DNA of 64,000 nt from the NCBI RefSeq assembly GCF_022012305.1, contig NZ_JAKLTM010000008.1:124001-188000 (forward strand), in the 5' to 3' direction. A program made the position numbers and the translations under genes. Below are positions 7,757 to 17,333 of the stretch, in pieces. The DNA comes from Ramlibacter paludis (GTDB lineage: Bacteria; Pseudomonadota; Gammaproteobacteria; Burkholderiales; Burkholderiaceae_C). Position 1 is the stretch's first letter, and each line of letters begins with the position of its first letter. The notes below the pieces were generated by a model. It made no database searches, was not told where the DNA came from, and worked only from the letters and a program-made list of their open reading frames with translations.

Positions 7757-9391
7757 TCACGCGTGGCGCGCGTCCCGCGAGATCCAGACCGCGGCCTTCT
7801 CCGCCATCATCAGCGTGGGCGAATTGGTGTTGCCGCTGGTGATGGTGGGCATCGCGCCCGCATCGACCACGCGCAAGCCCGCGATGCCGCGCACCCGCAT
7901 CTTCGCGTCCAGCACCGCCAGCGGGTCGCCGTCGGCGCCCATCTTGGTGGTGCCCACCGGATGGAAGATGGTGGTGGCGATGTCGCCGGCCAGGCGCGCC
8001 AGGTCTTCGTCGCTCTGGTACTGCGGGCCCGGCTTCCACTCCTGCGGCTTGAATTTCGCCAGCGCAGGCTGCGAAGCGATGCGGCGCGTGACGCGCAGCG
8101 AGTCGGCGGCCACCTTGCGGTCCTCGTCGGTCGACAGGTAGTTGGGCGCAATCGCCGGCGCGTCGGAGAACTTGTTGCTGCGGATGCGCACCCAGCCGCG
8201 GCTGGTGGGGTTCAGGTTGCAGACGCTGGCCGTGAACGCGTTGAAGCCGTGCAGCGGCTCGCCGAATGCATCCAGGCTCAGCGGCTGCACGTGGTATTCG
8301 ATGTTGGGATAAGGCTGGTCGGGCGAGCTGCGCGTGAAGGCGCCCAGCTGCGAGGGCGCCATGCTCATGGGGCCGCTGCGCATCAGCGCGTACTCGAGGC
8401 CGATCCGCGCCTTGCCCCACCAGCTGCCGGCCAGCGTGTTCAGCGTGGCCACGCCGTCGACCTTGTAGACCGCGCGGATCTGCAGGTGGTCCTGCAGGTT
8501 CTCGCCGACGCCGGGCAGGTCGTGTACCACCGGGATGCCGTGGCTGCGCAGGAGCTCCGCCGGGCCGATTCCCGAGAGCTGCAGGATCTGCGGCGAGCCG
8601 ATGCTGCCGGCGCTCAGGATCACCTCGCGCTCGGCCTCGGCGCGCACCATTTCCTTGCCGGTCCACACTTCCACGCCGGTGCAGCGGCGGCTGCCATCGT
8701 CCAGCGTCTCGATCACCAGCTTGCTGACCTGGGCGGCCGTCCAGAGTTCGAAGTTGGGGCGGCCGTAGCACGTGGGGCGCAGGAAGGCCTTGGCGGTGTT
8801 CCAGCGCCAGCCCTTCTTCTGGTTCACCTGGAAGTAGCCCACGCCTTCGTTGTTGCCGCGGTTGAAGTCCTCGCTGTGCGGGATGCCGGCTTCCTGGGCC
8901 GCCTTCGCGAAGGCGTCCAGCACGTCCCAGCGCAGGCGCTGGCGCTCCACGCGCCACTCGCCACCGACGCCGTGCAGCGGATCCGCGCCCTTGTAGTAGT
9001 CCTCGTGCTTCTTGAAGTGCGGCAGGCAGTTGTCCCAGGTCCAGCTCGCGTCGCCGACCTTCTGCGCCCACCCGTCGTAGTCGCGCGCCTGCCCGCGCAT
9101 GTAGATCATGCCGTTGATGCTGGAGCAGCCGCCCAGCGTCTTGCCGCGCGGATAGCGCAGCGTGCGGCCGTTCAGGCCGGCATCGGGCTCGGTGTTGTAC
9201 AGCCAGTCGGTGCGCGCATTGCCGATGCAATACAGGTAGCCGACCGGGATGTGGATCCAGTGGTAGTCGTCCTTGGTCCCGGCTTCGATCAGCAGCACCC
9301 GCTTGGTGGGATCCGAACTGAGACGGTTGGCAAGCAGGCAGCCGGCCGTGCCGGCTCCCACGATGATGTAGTCGAAGGTGGTGTCGCTCAA
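7757..9391 (-). CDS. GMC-family FAD oxidoreductase (choline dehydrogenase-like)
   Basis: 544 residues. The N-terminal FAD-binding fold has VGAGTAG (11-17) and a following acid (LLIEAG). The GMC signature PRGKTLGGCSSINGMIYMRG is present, and the C-terminus carries the catalytic His in FHPVGTTKMG and the Asn in SGNTNSPTLMMAEK. The family oxidises alcohols with FAD. The substrate here is unknown; many homologues are annotated choline or alcohol dehydrogenases. No signal peptide. The mmsA-like gene lies just upstream on the same strand, separated by a multi-hairpin repeat. Confidence 0.92.
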   Translation of the reverse strand: MSDTTFDYIIVGAGTAGCLLANRLSSDPTKRVLLIEAGTKDDYHWIHIPVGYLYCIGNARTDWLYNTEPDAGLNGRTLRYPRGKTLGGCSSINGMIYMRGQARDYDGWAQKVGDASWTWDNCLPHFKKHEDYYKGADPLHGVGGEWRVERQRLRWDVLDAFAKAAQEAGIPHSEDFNRGNNEGVGYFQVNQKKGWRWNTAKAFLRPTCYGRPNFELWTAAQVSKLVIETLDDGSRRCTGVEVWTGKEMVRAEAEREVILSAGSIGSPQILQLSGIGPAELLRSHGIPVVHDLPGVGENLQDHLQIRAVYKVDGVATLNTLAGSWWGKARIGLEYALMRSGPMSMAPSQLGAFTRSSPDQPYPNIEYHVQPLSLDAFGEPLHGFNAFTASVCNLNPTSRGWVRIRSNKFSDAPAIAPNYLSTDEDRKVAADSLRVTRRIASQPALAKFKPQEWKPGPQYQSDEDLARLAGDIATTIFHPVGTTKMGADGDPLAVLDAKMRVRGIAGLRVVDAGAMPTITSGNTNSPTLMMAEKAAVWISRDARHA

Positions 9392-9401
9392 GGAATGGGC
9401 T

Positions 9402-9480
9402 CCCCCCCGAAGCGGCCTGCGGCCGCCTCCCCCTCAAGGGGGCGCCACCAGCGGCCCGGCAAAGCCGGTTCCGCGGTGGC
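9402..9480. repeat. Intergenic multi-hairpin element
   Basis: Three palindromes in a row: GCGGCC/GGCCGC (9412-9426), CCCCC/GGGGG around TCAA (9429-9442), and a CCACC...GGTGG hairpin with an inner GCCGG loop arm (9445-9479). It lies between two co-directional genes. Elements of this look are common between Comamonadaceae genes. I see one copy here. It lacks a T run and is not a standard terminator. Confidence 0.6.
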
Positions 9481-9503
9481 ACACGAAGATGCCCTGAAGC
9501 CGG

Positions 9504-11045
9504 TCATTTCGCAGTCGGCATCACGAATTCCGCACCCTTGCCGATCGACTCCGGCCAGCGCTGCATGATCGACTTCTGCTTGGTGTAGAAGCGCACGCCT
9601 TCCTCGCCGTAGGCATGCATGTCGCCGAACAGGCTCTTCTTCCAGCCGCCGAAGCCGTGCCAGGCCATGGGCACCGGGATCGGCACGTTGACGCCGACCA
9701 TGCCGACCTGCACCCGGCGCGAGAACTCGCGCGCGGTGTTGCCGTCGCGCGTGAAGAGCGAGACGCCGTTGCCGTAGTCGTGGCTGTTGATCAGGTCGGT
9801 GGCTTCCTTCAGGTCCTTCACGCGCATGCAGCCCAGCACCGGGCCGAAGATCTCTTCCTTGTAGATCTTCATCTCGGGCGTGACGTTGTCGAACAGCGTG
9901 CCGCCGATCCAGAAGCCGTTGTCGCAACCGGCGCCGGCCTTGGCGCCGGCGAACTTGCGGCCGTCGACCACCAGCTTCGCGCCTTCGCCCTCGCCGTGGC
10001 CGATGTAGCCGGTGATGCGCTCCTGCGCCACCTTGCTGACGATGGGGCCCATCTCGGCGTCGAGCTCCACGCCGTTCTTGATCTTCAGTTCCTCGGTGCG
10101 CTTCTTCAGCATCGGCAGGATCCGGTCGGCCGCGTCGCCCACCAGCACGCCCAGCGAGATCGCCATGCAGCGCTCGCCGGCCGAGCCGAAGGCCGAACCG
10201 ATGAGCGCGTCCACCGCCTGCTCCATGTCGGCGTCGGGCATCACCACCATGTGGTTCTTGGCGCCGCCCAGGGCCTGCACGCGCTTGCCGTGCTTCGCGC
10301 CCGTCTCGTAGATGTTCTGCGCGATCGGCGTCGAGCCCACGAAGGACAGCGCCTTGACGTCGGGATGTTCCAGCAGCGCGTCGACCGCTTCCTTGTCGCC
10401 CTGCACCACGTTGAACACGCCATCGGGCAGGCCGGCTTCCTTCAGCAGTTCGGCCATGCGGATCGACGCGGTCGGGTCCAGCGGGCTGGGCTTGAGGATG
10501 AAGCAGTTGCCCGCGGCGATCGCCACCGGGTACATCCACATCGGCACCATCACCGGGAAGTTGAAGGGCGTGATGCCCGCCACCACGCCCAGCGGCTGGC
10601 GCATCGTCCAGTTGTCGATGCCGGTGGAGACCTGGTCGGTGTAGTCGCCCTTGAGCAGCTGCGGGATGCCGCAGGCGAATTCGACGATGTCGATGCCGCG
10701 CGTGACTTCGCCTTGCGCATCGGTGAACACCTTGCCGTGTTCCGCCGTGATCATGTGGGCGAGTTCGTCGCGGTGCTTGTTCAGGAGCTCGAGGAACTTG
10801 AACATCACGCGCGCACGGCGGATCGGCGGCGTGTCGGCCCAGGCCGGGAAGGCGGCTTGCGCGGCGGCCACGGCCTGCGCCACTTCGGCGTTGTTCGCCA
10901 GGGCCACCTGGCCGCTGACGGAGCCGGTCGCGGGATTGAACACGTCGGCGCGGCGGCCGCTCTGGCCGGGGACGACGCGGCCGTTGATCCAGTGCTCGAT
11001 GGAGGCGATGCCGGCGGCGGGGCGGGACTTGTCTGGGGCGTTCAT
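9504..11045 (-). CDS. mmsA: CoA-acylating methylmalonate-semialdehyde dehydrogenase
   Basis: 513 residues, an aldehyde dehydrogenase superfamily member. The catalytic cysteine lies in GERCMAIS. The NAD-binding region has [24 protein letters not shown], typical of the MmsA subgroup, and [15 protein letters not shown] follows. MmsA converts methylmalonate or malonate semialdehyde plus CoA and NAD to propionyl- or acetyl-CoA in valine, inositol and beta-alanine catabolism. ATG 11045 has AAGGA at about -9; an in-frame open stretch upstream is not coding. Neighbours are catabolic (GMC oxidoreductase, AtuA-like, enoyl-CoA hydratase). Confidence 0.94.
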   Translation of the reverse strand: MNAPDKSRPAAGIASIEHWINGRVVPGQSGRRADVFNPATGSVSGQVALANNAEVAQAVAAAQAAFPAWADTPPIRRARVMFKFLELLNKHRDELAHMITAEHGKVFTDAQGEVTRGIDIVEFACGIPQLLKGDYTDQVSTGIDNWTMRQPLGVVAGITPFNFPVMVPMWMYPVAIAAGNCFILKPSPLDPTASIRMAELLKEAGLPDGVFNVVQGDKEAVDALLEHPDVKALSFVGSTPIAQNIYETGAKHGKRVQALGGAKNHMVVMPDADMEQAVDALIGSAFGSAGERCMAISLGVLVGDAADRILPMLKKRTEELKIKNGVELDAEMGPIVSKVAQERITGYIGHGEGEGAKLVVDGRKFAGAKAGAGCDNGFWIGGTLFDNVTPEMKIYKEEIFGPVLGCMRVKDLKEATDLINSHDYGNGVSLFTRDGNTAREFSRRVQVGMVGVNVPIPVPMAWHGFGGWKKSLFGDMHAYGEEGVRFYTKQKSIMQRWPESIGKGAEFVMPTAK

Positions 11046-11086
11046 GGCGGATGTCCTTGCAGGAAGGGACAGTCTAACGCCGGGCG

Positions 11087-11117
11087 CTGGTGGGGTCGCT
11101 TCCCGAACCCACCCTCC
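11087..11117. repeat. Dispersed ~30-bp imperfect palindrome, copy C
   Basis: GGTGGGGTCG and CGAACCCACC around a short centre, in the spacer between mmsA and the AtuA-family gene. Same family as 2871-2901 and 53623-53654. Another, GC-shifted copy starts 24 bases further on. Confidence 0.65.
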
Positions 11118-11127
11118 GGGAACCCGA

Positions 11128-12876
11128 TCATGGATATTCGTAGGGCGGGTTCGCGCCGGCGGCCCCGCCGATCCACGCGCGCGGCACCCGCACCGGCATT
11201 GCCAGCAGCAACTGCGCCATGCCCTTGCCCAGCGGATCGTTGCGCAGCGACGCCATGCCGCCGCCATCGAGGGCCTCGGTACACAAAAAGTTCAAGGCGT
11301 GGATGCCCGGCACGTCGAAGCGCGTGACTTCGCCGGCCACCAGGTGCGCCAGCCATTGCTGGACGCGGGTCTCGGTGAGCTGCACGCGCAGCCACGGCAG
11401 CCACTCCGGCCGCCTGGCGATCACGCCGATGTTGGAATGGTTGCCCTTGTCGCCCGAACGCGCCCAGGCCACGCGCACCAGCGGCACCTCGACCAGGTCC
11501 GGCGGCGTGGCGGGCGCCGCGCCCTCGGGCCGCTGCTGGGGCGTGGATACCGGGTCCTGGCCGGTGGGGATGGCCACGTCCAGCGCCTGCCCGTCCAGGT
11601 GGACCTGCGGCGCCAGCCAGTCCTTGTCGACCAGGAAGGAAAACTGCCGGATCACCGGCGCCGGACTCGGACGCCCGCCGGCGCCCGTGGTGCCCGGCGA
11701 CCAGCTCGTGCCGGCCGGCGCGATCTCGCGCGCGAACAGTTCCAGCGCTTCCTTCTGTGCATGCATCACGGCCACGAACAGCACCGCCTGCTGCTCGCCG
11801 CCCAGCACCTCGATCCGCGTGCGGCTGTAATCGCCCCAGCCACGCTGCGCGAACAGCTCGCGCGTGCGCTGCAGGATCGCCTCGCCGGTGCGCTGCGCCT
11901 TGCGCGCCGCATCGATGCCGACGATGGTCAGCTGCCCGGTGCAGCGAAAGCCGTCCGCATGGGTGGCCGACACCTTGTACTGCGGCCCCGGCGGCAAGCC
12001 GCGCGCGCCGCTCACGCGCACCCGGTCCGGACCGGCCTGCTCCATCTGCACCGTGGTGAAGACGCAGGTGACGTCCGGCAGCAGGTAGCGGCGCGGGTCG
12101 CCGATCTCGTAGAGCATCTGCTCGGCGACCGCGGCGGTGGTGACGCGGCCGCCGGTGCCGGGCGGCTTGCTGACGACGAAGCTGCCGTCGGCCTCGCATT
12201 CGATCACCGGATAGCCGATGTGCGGCCAGTCGGGCACGTCCTCCCAGTCGGTGTGCAGGCCGCCGGTGGCCTGGCAGCCGCATTCGATGATGTGGCCCGC
12301 GAGGCTGCCCGCGGCCAGCCGGTCGTAATCGTCCTCGGCCCAGTCGAAGGCATGCATCAGCGCGCCCAGCGTCACGGCGCTGTCGACGCAGCGGCCGGTG
12401 ATCACCACCTGCGCGCCGGCATCGAGCGCCGCGCGGATCGGCAGCGCGCCGAGATAAGCATTGGCCGTGAGCAGCCGCGCGGGCAGGCTCACGTCCTGCA
12501 GCCGCGGCAGCAAGGGCAGCACGTCGTCCCCCGTCACCACCGCGATCTTCAGGTCCACGCCTTGCTCCTGCGCCAGCGCCTGCAGGGCCGCCGCGCAGGC
12601 CCGCGGATTCACGCCGCCGGCGTTGCTGATCACGCGGATGCCCTGCGCCGCCACGTCGCGCAGGATGTCCTTCATGGTCACCTGCACGAAGTCGGTGGCG
12701 TAGCCCAGCTCCGGGTTCTTGCGCTGCGCCGCTGCCAGGATCGACATCGTCAGTTCGGCCAGGTAGTCGAACACCAGGAAGTCGACCTCGCCATGGGCCA
12801 CCAATTGCGGCGCGCCCACGCAGCTGTCGCCCCAGAAGCCCGAGGCGCCGCCGACGCGGACGGTGCGGCCGGCCAT
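11128..12876 (-). CDS. AtuA-family protein (DUF1446, acyclic terpene utilisation type)
   Basis: 582 residues. The N-terminus [13 protein letters not shown] and the conserved cores ([46 protein letters not shown]) match the AtuA/DUF1446 family. The family is named for acyclic terpene (citronellol/geraniol) degradation in Pseudomonas, but its reaction is not known to me. About the last 110 residues ([14 protein letters not shown] onward) form the small C-terminal domain that is often a separate protein. It begins one base after the stop of the enoyl-CoA hydratase gene. The last residues, [12 protein letters not shown], are encoded by a dispersed repeat copy. Confidence 0.86.
   Translation of the reverse strand: MAGRTVRVGGASGFWGDSCVGAPQLVAHGEVDFLVFDYLAELTMSILAAAQRKNPELGYATDFVQVTMKDILRDVAAQGIRVISNAGGVNPRACAAALQALAQEQGVDLKIAVVTGDDVLPLLPRLQDVSLPARLLTANAYLGALPIRAALDAGAQVVITGRCVDSAVTLGALMHAFDWAEDDYDRLAAGSLAGHIIECGCQATGGLHTDWEDVPDWPHIGYPVIECEADGSFVVSKPPGTGGRVTTAAVAEQMLYEIGDPRRYLLPDVTCVFTTVQMEQAGPDRVRVSGARGLPPGPQYKVSATHADGFRCTGQLTIVGIDAARKAQRTGEAILQRTRELFAQRGWGDYSRTRIEVLGGEQQAVLFVAVMHAQKEALELFAREIAPAGTSWSPGTTGAGGRPSPAPVIRQFSFLVDKDWLAPQVHLDGQALDVAIPTGQDPVSTPQQRPEGAAPATPPDLVEVPLVRVAWARSGDKGNHSNIGVIARRPEWLPWLRVQLTETRVQQWLAHLVAGEVTRFDVPGIHALNFLCTEALDGGGMASLRNDPLGKGMAQLLLAMPVRVPRAWIGGAAGANPPYEYP
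11141..11170. repeat. Dispersed ~30-bp imperfect palindrome, copy D (inside a coding end)
   Basis: TAGGGCGGGTTCG...GGCGGCCCCGCCG is a variant of the same element with C/G changes in both arms (GGCGGG/CCCGCC), so the pairing is kept. It lies within the last codons of the AtuA-family gene. Confidence 0.55.
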
Positions 12877-12877
12877 G

Positions 12878-13654
12878 TCAGCGGCCCTTCCAGTCGGGGC
12901 TGCGCTTTTCCTGGAAGGCGGCCTGGCCCTCCTTCGCGTCCTCGGTCAGCGTGAACAGGGCGATCTGGCTCTCGGTGAAGGCCATGGATTCCTCGAAAGC
13001 CATGCTCTCGATCTTCTTCAACGTGTAGAGCCCACGCCGCTGCGCCGCCGGCGACTTGCCCAGCAGCCGCTGCAGCAGCCAGTCGAGCCGGCCGTCGAGA
13101 TCCGCATCGACGTAGTTCACGAGCCCGTGTTCCAGCGCCCGCGCCGCCTCGAAGGTCTCGCCCGTAAGGCACCACTCGGCCAGCTTGCGCCGCGGCACCA
13201 GCCGCTGCAGGACGGTGAGCACTTGCGCCGGGAACACGCCGACCTTCACTTCCGGCAGGCCGAACAGCGCCTGCGGCGTCGCCACCGCCAGGTCGCACAT
13301 GGCCAGCAGGCCCATGCCGCCGGCGAGGCAGGCGCCGTTGACCCTCGCCACCAGCGGCACGGTGGAGGCCTGCGCCAGGCGCAGCACCTGCGCGAAGGCG
13401 CCATAGGGTTCGGAGTAGTCGGCCACGAAGGTCTTGTCGGCCTGCAGGTCGGCGCCGGCGCAGAAAGCCTGGCTGCCGGCGCCGGTGAGGACGATGGCGC
13501 GCAGGGCGCGGTCCTCCTGCGCCTCGCGCAGCGCCCGCGCCAGGCCGGCGAGCACGGCGGGGCTCATGGCGTTGCGGCGGGCCTCGCGCTGGATGGTCAG
13601 CCAGAGCACCGCGCCGCGGCGTTCCACGCCCAGGTCGGGGGTCGATTCGGTCAT
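12878..13654 (-). CDS. Enoyl-CoA hydratase/isomerase family protein
   Basis: 258 residues with the crotonase fold. The oxyanion-hole segments are SQAFCAGADLQ and NGACLAGGMGLLAMCDLAVA. The position that is Glu in classical hydratases (GGGCE) is Gly-Met here (AGGMGLL); the second site has LPEVKVGVFPAQ. The usual two-Glu hydratase pair is therefore incomplete, and the reaction may be a hydration of another kind or an isomerisation. ATG 13654 follows GAAGAGGAGA. It forms an operon with the AtuA-like gene, recalling the AtuE-AtuA pairing of terpene degradation; that link is an inference. Confidence 0.85.
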   Translation of the reverse strand: MTESTPDLGVERRGAVLWLTIQREARRNAMSPAVLAGLARALREAQEDRALRAIVLTGAGSQAFCAGADLQADKTFVADYSEPYGAFAQVLRLAQASTVPLVARVNGACLAGGMGLLAMCDLAVATPQALFGLPEVKVGVFPAQVLTVLQRLVPRRKLAEWCLTGETFEAARALEHGLVNYVDADLDGRLDWLLQRLLGKSPAAQRRGLYTLKKIESMAFEESMAFTESQIALFTLTEDAKEGQAAFQEKRSPDWKGR

Positions 13655-13778
13655 GCCGGTCTCCTCTTCCCGGGTTATAGCCTGCCAGCGCGGCGGCAAC
13701 TGTCAAACGGGCGGCTCGCTCCTACAGGACAGATGCAGGCTCTGCCGTTAGGATGGGCGGCCCCCAACCAGCCCGTCC

Positions 13779-14897
13779 ATGACCGACGCCACGCCCCGCT
13801 TCGAACAGGCGCCCGCGCCGCAGGGCGCAGCCGTGCGCCTGCTGGGCGAATGGACGGCCGCCCAGTTCGCCCGGCCCGGACTGGTGCGCGACCTGATGCG
13901 CGGCCTGCCGGCGCTGGAGACCGGCCGCGGCTGGGACCTCACGCCGGCCGGCCTGCTGGACCACGTGGGCGCCCAGCTGCTGTGGGACCACTGGGGGCGG
14001 CGCTGGCCCGAGCCGCTGCAGCTGTCGGCGCCACAGCGGGCCGTGCTGGAGCGCGTGGCGAAGTTCACCACCGAGCGCGAGAAGCCCGGCCGCGCCAGCT
14101 GGTGGACGCTGTACCTGGGTTTCGGCGGCTCGCTGCTGCGGGCCCTGGGCCACCTGCGCAGCTTCGTGCGCCTGATCGGCATGCTGACCCTGAATCTCGG
14201 CCAGATGGCCAAGGCGCCGCACGAAGCGCCCTGGCGCGACTTCTCCGGCCACCTCTATCGCATCGGCGCGACGGCCTTGCCGATCACCGCGCTGGTGGGC
14301 GGCCTGATCGGCGTGGTGCTGGCCTATCTCACTTCGCAGCAGCTGCGGCAGTTCGGTGCCGACGCCTACATCGTCGACATCCTGGGCATCGCGCTGGTGC
14401 GCGAGCTGGGGCCGATGCTCGGCGCCATCCTCATCGCCGGCCGTTCCGGCTCCGCCATCACCGCGCAGATCGGCGTGATGCGCGTCAACGAGGAACTGGA
14501 CGCGATGCGCGTCATGGGCATCTCGCACAGCTACCGCCTGGTGATGCCGCGCGCCATGGCGCTGGCCATCGCCATGCCCTTGATCAGCGCCTGGACCACG
14601 ATCGCCGGCCTGATCGGCGGCATGGTGGCGGCGGACCTCTCGCTGGGCATCACGCCGCAGTTCTTCATGAACGCGCTGCCCGATGCGGTGGCGCTGTCCA
14701 ACCTGGTGCTGGCGACGGTCAAGTCGGTGGTGTTCGGCATCCTGATCGCGCTGATCGGCTGCCACTTCGGCCTGCGGGTGGAGCCCAACACCCAGAGCCT
14801 GGGGCAGGGCACCACGGCCTCGGTGGTGACCGCGATCACGGTGGTGATCCTGGTCGACGCGCTGTTCGCCGTGCTCTTTTCCAACGTGGGGATCTGA
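13779..14897 (+). CDS. MlaE-type ABC permease with STAS-like N-terminal domain
   Basis: 372 residues. The first ~100 are soluble and look like a STAS/MlaB-type domain (AAVRLLGEWTAAQF...). Residues ~140-372 are an MlaE permease with the family core (VGGLIGVVLAYLTSQQLRQFGADAYIVDILGIALVRELGPMLGAILIAGRSGSA, MRVNEELDAMRVMGI). MlaE permeases move phospholipids between inner and outer membranes. It is the first of four transporter genes, and its stop TGA shares one base with the next ATG. TAGGAT lies 25 bases upstream as a weak -10. Confidence 0.93.
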   Translation: MTDATPRFEQAPAPQGAAVRLLGEWTAAQFARPGLVRDLMRGLPALETGRGWDLTPAGLLDHVGAQLLWDHWGRRWPEPLQLSAPQRAVLERVAKFTTEREKPGRASWWTLYLGFGGSLLRALGHLRSFVRLIGMLTLNLGQMAKAPHEAPWRDFSGHLYRIGATALPITALVGGLIGVVLAYLTSQQLRQFGADAYIVDILGIALVRELGPMLGAILIAGRSGSAITAQIGVMRVNEELDAMRVMGISHSYRLVMPRAMALAIAMPLISAWTTIAGLIGGMVAADLSLGITPQFFMNALPDAVALSNLVLATVKSVVFGILIALIGCHFGLRVEPNTQSLGQGTTASVVTAITVVILVDALFAVLFSNVGI

Positions 14898-15724
14898 TGC
14901 GGCGCGAACCGGTCGACATCCTGCCGCTGCCGCCCGAGGGCGCGCCCATGGTGGAAATCCACGGCTTGTCGTCGGTGTTCAAGACACCGGAGCGCACGGT
15001 CACCATCCACAAGGACCTGGAGCTGGTCGTCCAGCGCGGCGAGGTGCTGTCGATCGTCGGCGGCTCCGGCACCGGCAAGACCGTGCTGCTGCGCCAGATC
15101 CTGGGGCTGGAAACGCCGGCCGCCGGCGGGGTGCGCATCATGGGCCAGCCGCTGCAGAAGCTGTCGCGCCGCGGCGCCTCCAGCCGCGTGGGCATGCTGT
15201 TCCAGCACGGCGCGCTGTTCTCCGCCTTCAGCGTGCTGGAGAACGTGGCCTTCCCCTTGCGCGAGCTGAAGACGCTGCCGCTGCGGCTGGTGAACGAGGC
15301 CGCGCTGGTCAAGCTGCAGATGGTGGGCCTGAAGGCTTCCGACGCGGACAAGATGCCGTCGGAGCTCTCGGGCGGCATGATCAAGCGGGCGGCGCTGGCG
15401 CGCGCGCTCATCATGGATCCGCCGCTGCTGCTGCTGGACGAGCCCACGGCCGGGCTGGACCCGGAGAGCTCGGACGGTTTCGTCAACCTGCTGCGCTCGC
15501 TGCACCGCGAGCTGGCGCTCACCGTCATCATGGTCACCCACGACCTGGACACGCTGTTCGAGCTGTCGACCCGCATCGCGGTGCTGGCCGACCAGAAGGT
15601 CATCGTCACCGGCAAGCCGCGCGACGTGATCGGCTTCCAGCACCCTTTCGTCGAGGAGTTCTTCCTCGGCGAGCGGGGCCAGCGGGCCATGGAATTGCTG
15701 CGCGAATACCCCTTCGCGATCTGA
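14897..15724 (+). CDS. MlaF-type ABC transporter ATP-binding protein
   Basis: 275 residues. Walker A GGSGTGKT, a Q-loop (MLFQHGALFSAFSVLENVAFPL, the classic Mla form), the signature LSGGM, Walker [16 protein letters not shown] and the H-loop MVTHDLDTLFEL are all present. A short N-terminal extension of about 17 residues precedes a second possible start at 14948. It pairs with the MlaE permease upstream and the MCE protein downstream in retrograde or anterograde lipid transport. Confidence 0.95.
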   Translation: MRREPVDILPLPPEGAPMVEIHGLSSVFKTPERTVTIHKDLELVVQRGEVLSIVGGSGTGKTVLLRQILGLETPAAGGVRIMGQPLQKLSRRGASSRVGMLFQHGALFSAFSVLENVAFPLRELKTLPLRLVNEAALVKLQMVGLKASDADKMPSELSGGMIKRAALARALIMDPPLLLLDEPTAGLDPESSDGFVNLLRSLHRELALTVIMVTHDLDTLFELSTRIAVLADQKVIVTGKPRDVIGFQHPFVEEFFLGERGQRAMELLREYPFAI

Positions 15725-15745
15725 GAAAGGAACGAGGACCTCACC

Positions 15746-16702
15746 ATGGAAAACAAGGCCCATGCCATGGCCGCCGGCATCTTCGTGGTGGTGCTCACCG
15801 CGCTGGTGCTCGGTCTGGCCGCCTGGCTCACGCGCGACACCGGCGTGCGCGACACCTACGAGATCTCGACGCGGGAAGCGGTCACCGGCCTGCAGGCGCA
15901 GGCGCCGGTGCGCTTCCGCGGCGTGGACGTCGGCAAGGTGAGCACGGTCGGCTTCGATCCCAAGCTGCCGGGCAACGTGCTGCTCAAGCTCGAGATCGAC
16001 CGCGCCGCGCCCATCACCACCGACACCTTCGCCACCCTGAGCTTCCAGGGCGTGACCGGCCTGTCCTTCATCCAGCTGGCCGACGATGGCCGCGCCGCCA
16101 CGCGGCTCAAGCCCAACGAGGACAACCCGCCGCGCATCCCGCTGCGGCCCGGCCTGCTGGCCAAGCTGGAGGAAAAGGGCGAGGTGATCCTGGCGCGCGT
16201 CGAGGAGGTGACCGGCCGCGTCAACAAGCTCCTGGGTGACGACAACCAGAAACGCATCGCCGACGCGCTGGAGAGCATCAGCCACGCGGCCAACGGCACC
16301 AACCAGCTGGTGGCGCGCCTCGACAAGACGGTGGCCACGCGCATCGATCCGGCGCTGTCCGAAGCCACCGTCGCCCTCAAGGGCGTGCAGCAGACCGCTT
16401 CCGACGTCAGCAGGACGGTCAACGAATTCGGCCGCACGGCGCAGCGCCTCAACGCTCCCGACGGGCCGGTCGATCGCCTGTCCGAAGGCGTGGATTCGCT
16501 CTCCGCCGCCGCCGACCAGTTCGGCCGCGCCACCTTGCCGCGCATCAACCGCGTCGCCGACGAGGCGACCCGCACCGTCAAGTCGTTGACGCGCGCCATC
16601 AACGAACTGACCGAGAACCCGCAGGCCCTGGTGTACGGCGAGGGCAAGCCGCGCCCCGGCCCGGGCGAGCCGGGCTTCCAGGTCCCCGGAGCCACACGAT
16701 GA
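15746..16702 (+). CDS. MCE/MlaD-family lipid-binding protein
   Basis: 318 residues. An N-terminal membrane helix (about 8-28) is followed by a single MCE domain (VTGLQAQAPVRFRGVDVGKVSTVGF, TTDTFATLSFQGVTGLSFIQL). The rest is mostly predicted helix with regularly spaced Ser/Thr/Ala and Asn residues, as in MlaD relatives that build hexameric periplasmic rings and needles. AAAGGAACGAGG lies upstream of the ATG. The next gene overlaps its stop by four bases. Confidence 0.93.
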   Translation: MENKAHAMAAGIFVVVLTALVLGLAAWLTRDTGVRDTYEISTREAVTGLQAQAPVRFRGVDVGKVSTVGFDPKLPGNVLLKLEIDRAAPITTDTFATLSFQGVTGLSFIQLADDGRAATRLKPNEDNPPRIPLRPGLLAKLEEKGEVILARVEEVTGRVNKLLGDDNQKRIADALESISHAANGTNQLVARLDKTVATRIDPALSEATVALKGVQQTASDVSRTVNEFGRTAQRLNAPDGPVDRLSEGVDSLSAAADQFGRATLPRINRVADEATRTVKSLTRAINELTENPQALVYGEGKPRPGPGEPGFQVPGATR

Positions 16703-17322
16703 TCCGCCGCTCTTTCTCCCTCGCCGCCATCGCGCTGCTGGCCGGCTGCAGCATCCTGCCGGACAAGCCGGTGCGCGAATTCAGCTACGACCTCGGGCCG
16801 CAGCCGGTGGCCGACGCCCCGGGCTCGCCGGCGGGCGCCCCCCTGGTGCTGCCCGACGTGGAAGTGCAGGGCGCGCTGGAAAGCACCGCGTTCCTGTACC
16901 GCCTGGGCTATGCCGACGCCTTCCAGCTGCGACCCTATGCCTATGCCAAGTGGAGCGCGCCGCCGGCGCAGCTGATCCGGCAGCGGCTGCGCGACCACCT
17001 GGGGCGCGAGCGTCCCATCCTCGATTCCGCGGCCGCGGCCTCGTTGGCGCGCCGTGGCGGCGTCACGCCGCCGGTGCTGCGGGTGGAGCTGGAGGAGTTC
17101 AGCCAGGTGTTCGAGAGCCAGGCCGCCAGCCAGGGCGTGCTGCGCCTGCGCTGCACGCTGCTGGAAAACAGCGCTGCCGGCGAGCGCCTGGTGGCGCAGC
17201 GCACCTTCACCGTGCAGCGCCCGGCGCCGACCGCGGACGCGCCGGGCGGCGTGCGCGCCCTGAGCGCCGCCACCGATGCAGCGGCCGGCGAGATCGCCAC
17301 CTGGCTGCGGCAGCCGCGCTGA
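16699..17322 (+). CDS. ABC transport auxiliary lipoprotein (PqiC/LetA-partner type)
   Basis: 207 residues. The signal peptide ends in a lipobox (LLAGC, Cys at 17), so the mature protein is an outer- or inner-membrane lipoprotein. The body matches the ABC-type transport auxiliary lipoprotein family, with its opening REFSYDLGPQP and the segment WSAPPAQLIRQRLRDHL. It should link the MCE ring to the outer membrane. It is the fourth gene of the Mla operon, overlapping the MCE gene. Confidence 0.9.
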   Translation: MIRRSFSLAAIALLAGCSILPDKPVREFSYDLGPQPVADAPGSPAGAPLVLPDVEVQGALESTAFLYRLGYADAFQLRPYAYAKWSAPPAQLIRQRLRDHLGRERPILDSAAAASLARRGGVTPPVLRVELEEFSQVFESQAASQGVLRLRCTLLENSAAGERLVAQRTFTVQRPAPTADAPGGVRALSAATDAAAGEIATWLRQPR

Positions 17323-17333
17323 ACGGAACGGCG

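Noticed and set aside
7607..9568. Plus-strand frame of 653 codons across the GMC gene and candidate RNA
   Set aside because: It is a shadow of the GMC oxidoreductase, with His/Arg/Val-rich composition and no motif.
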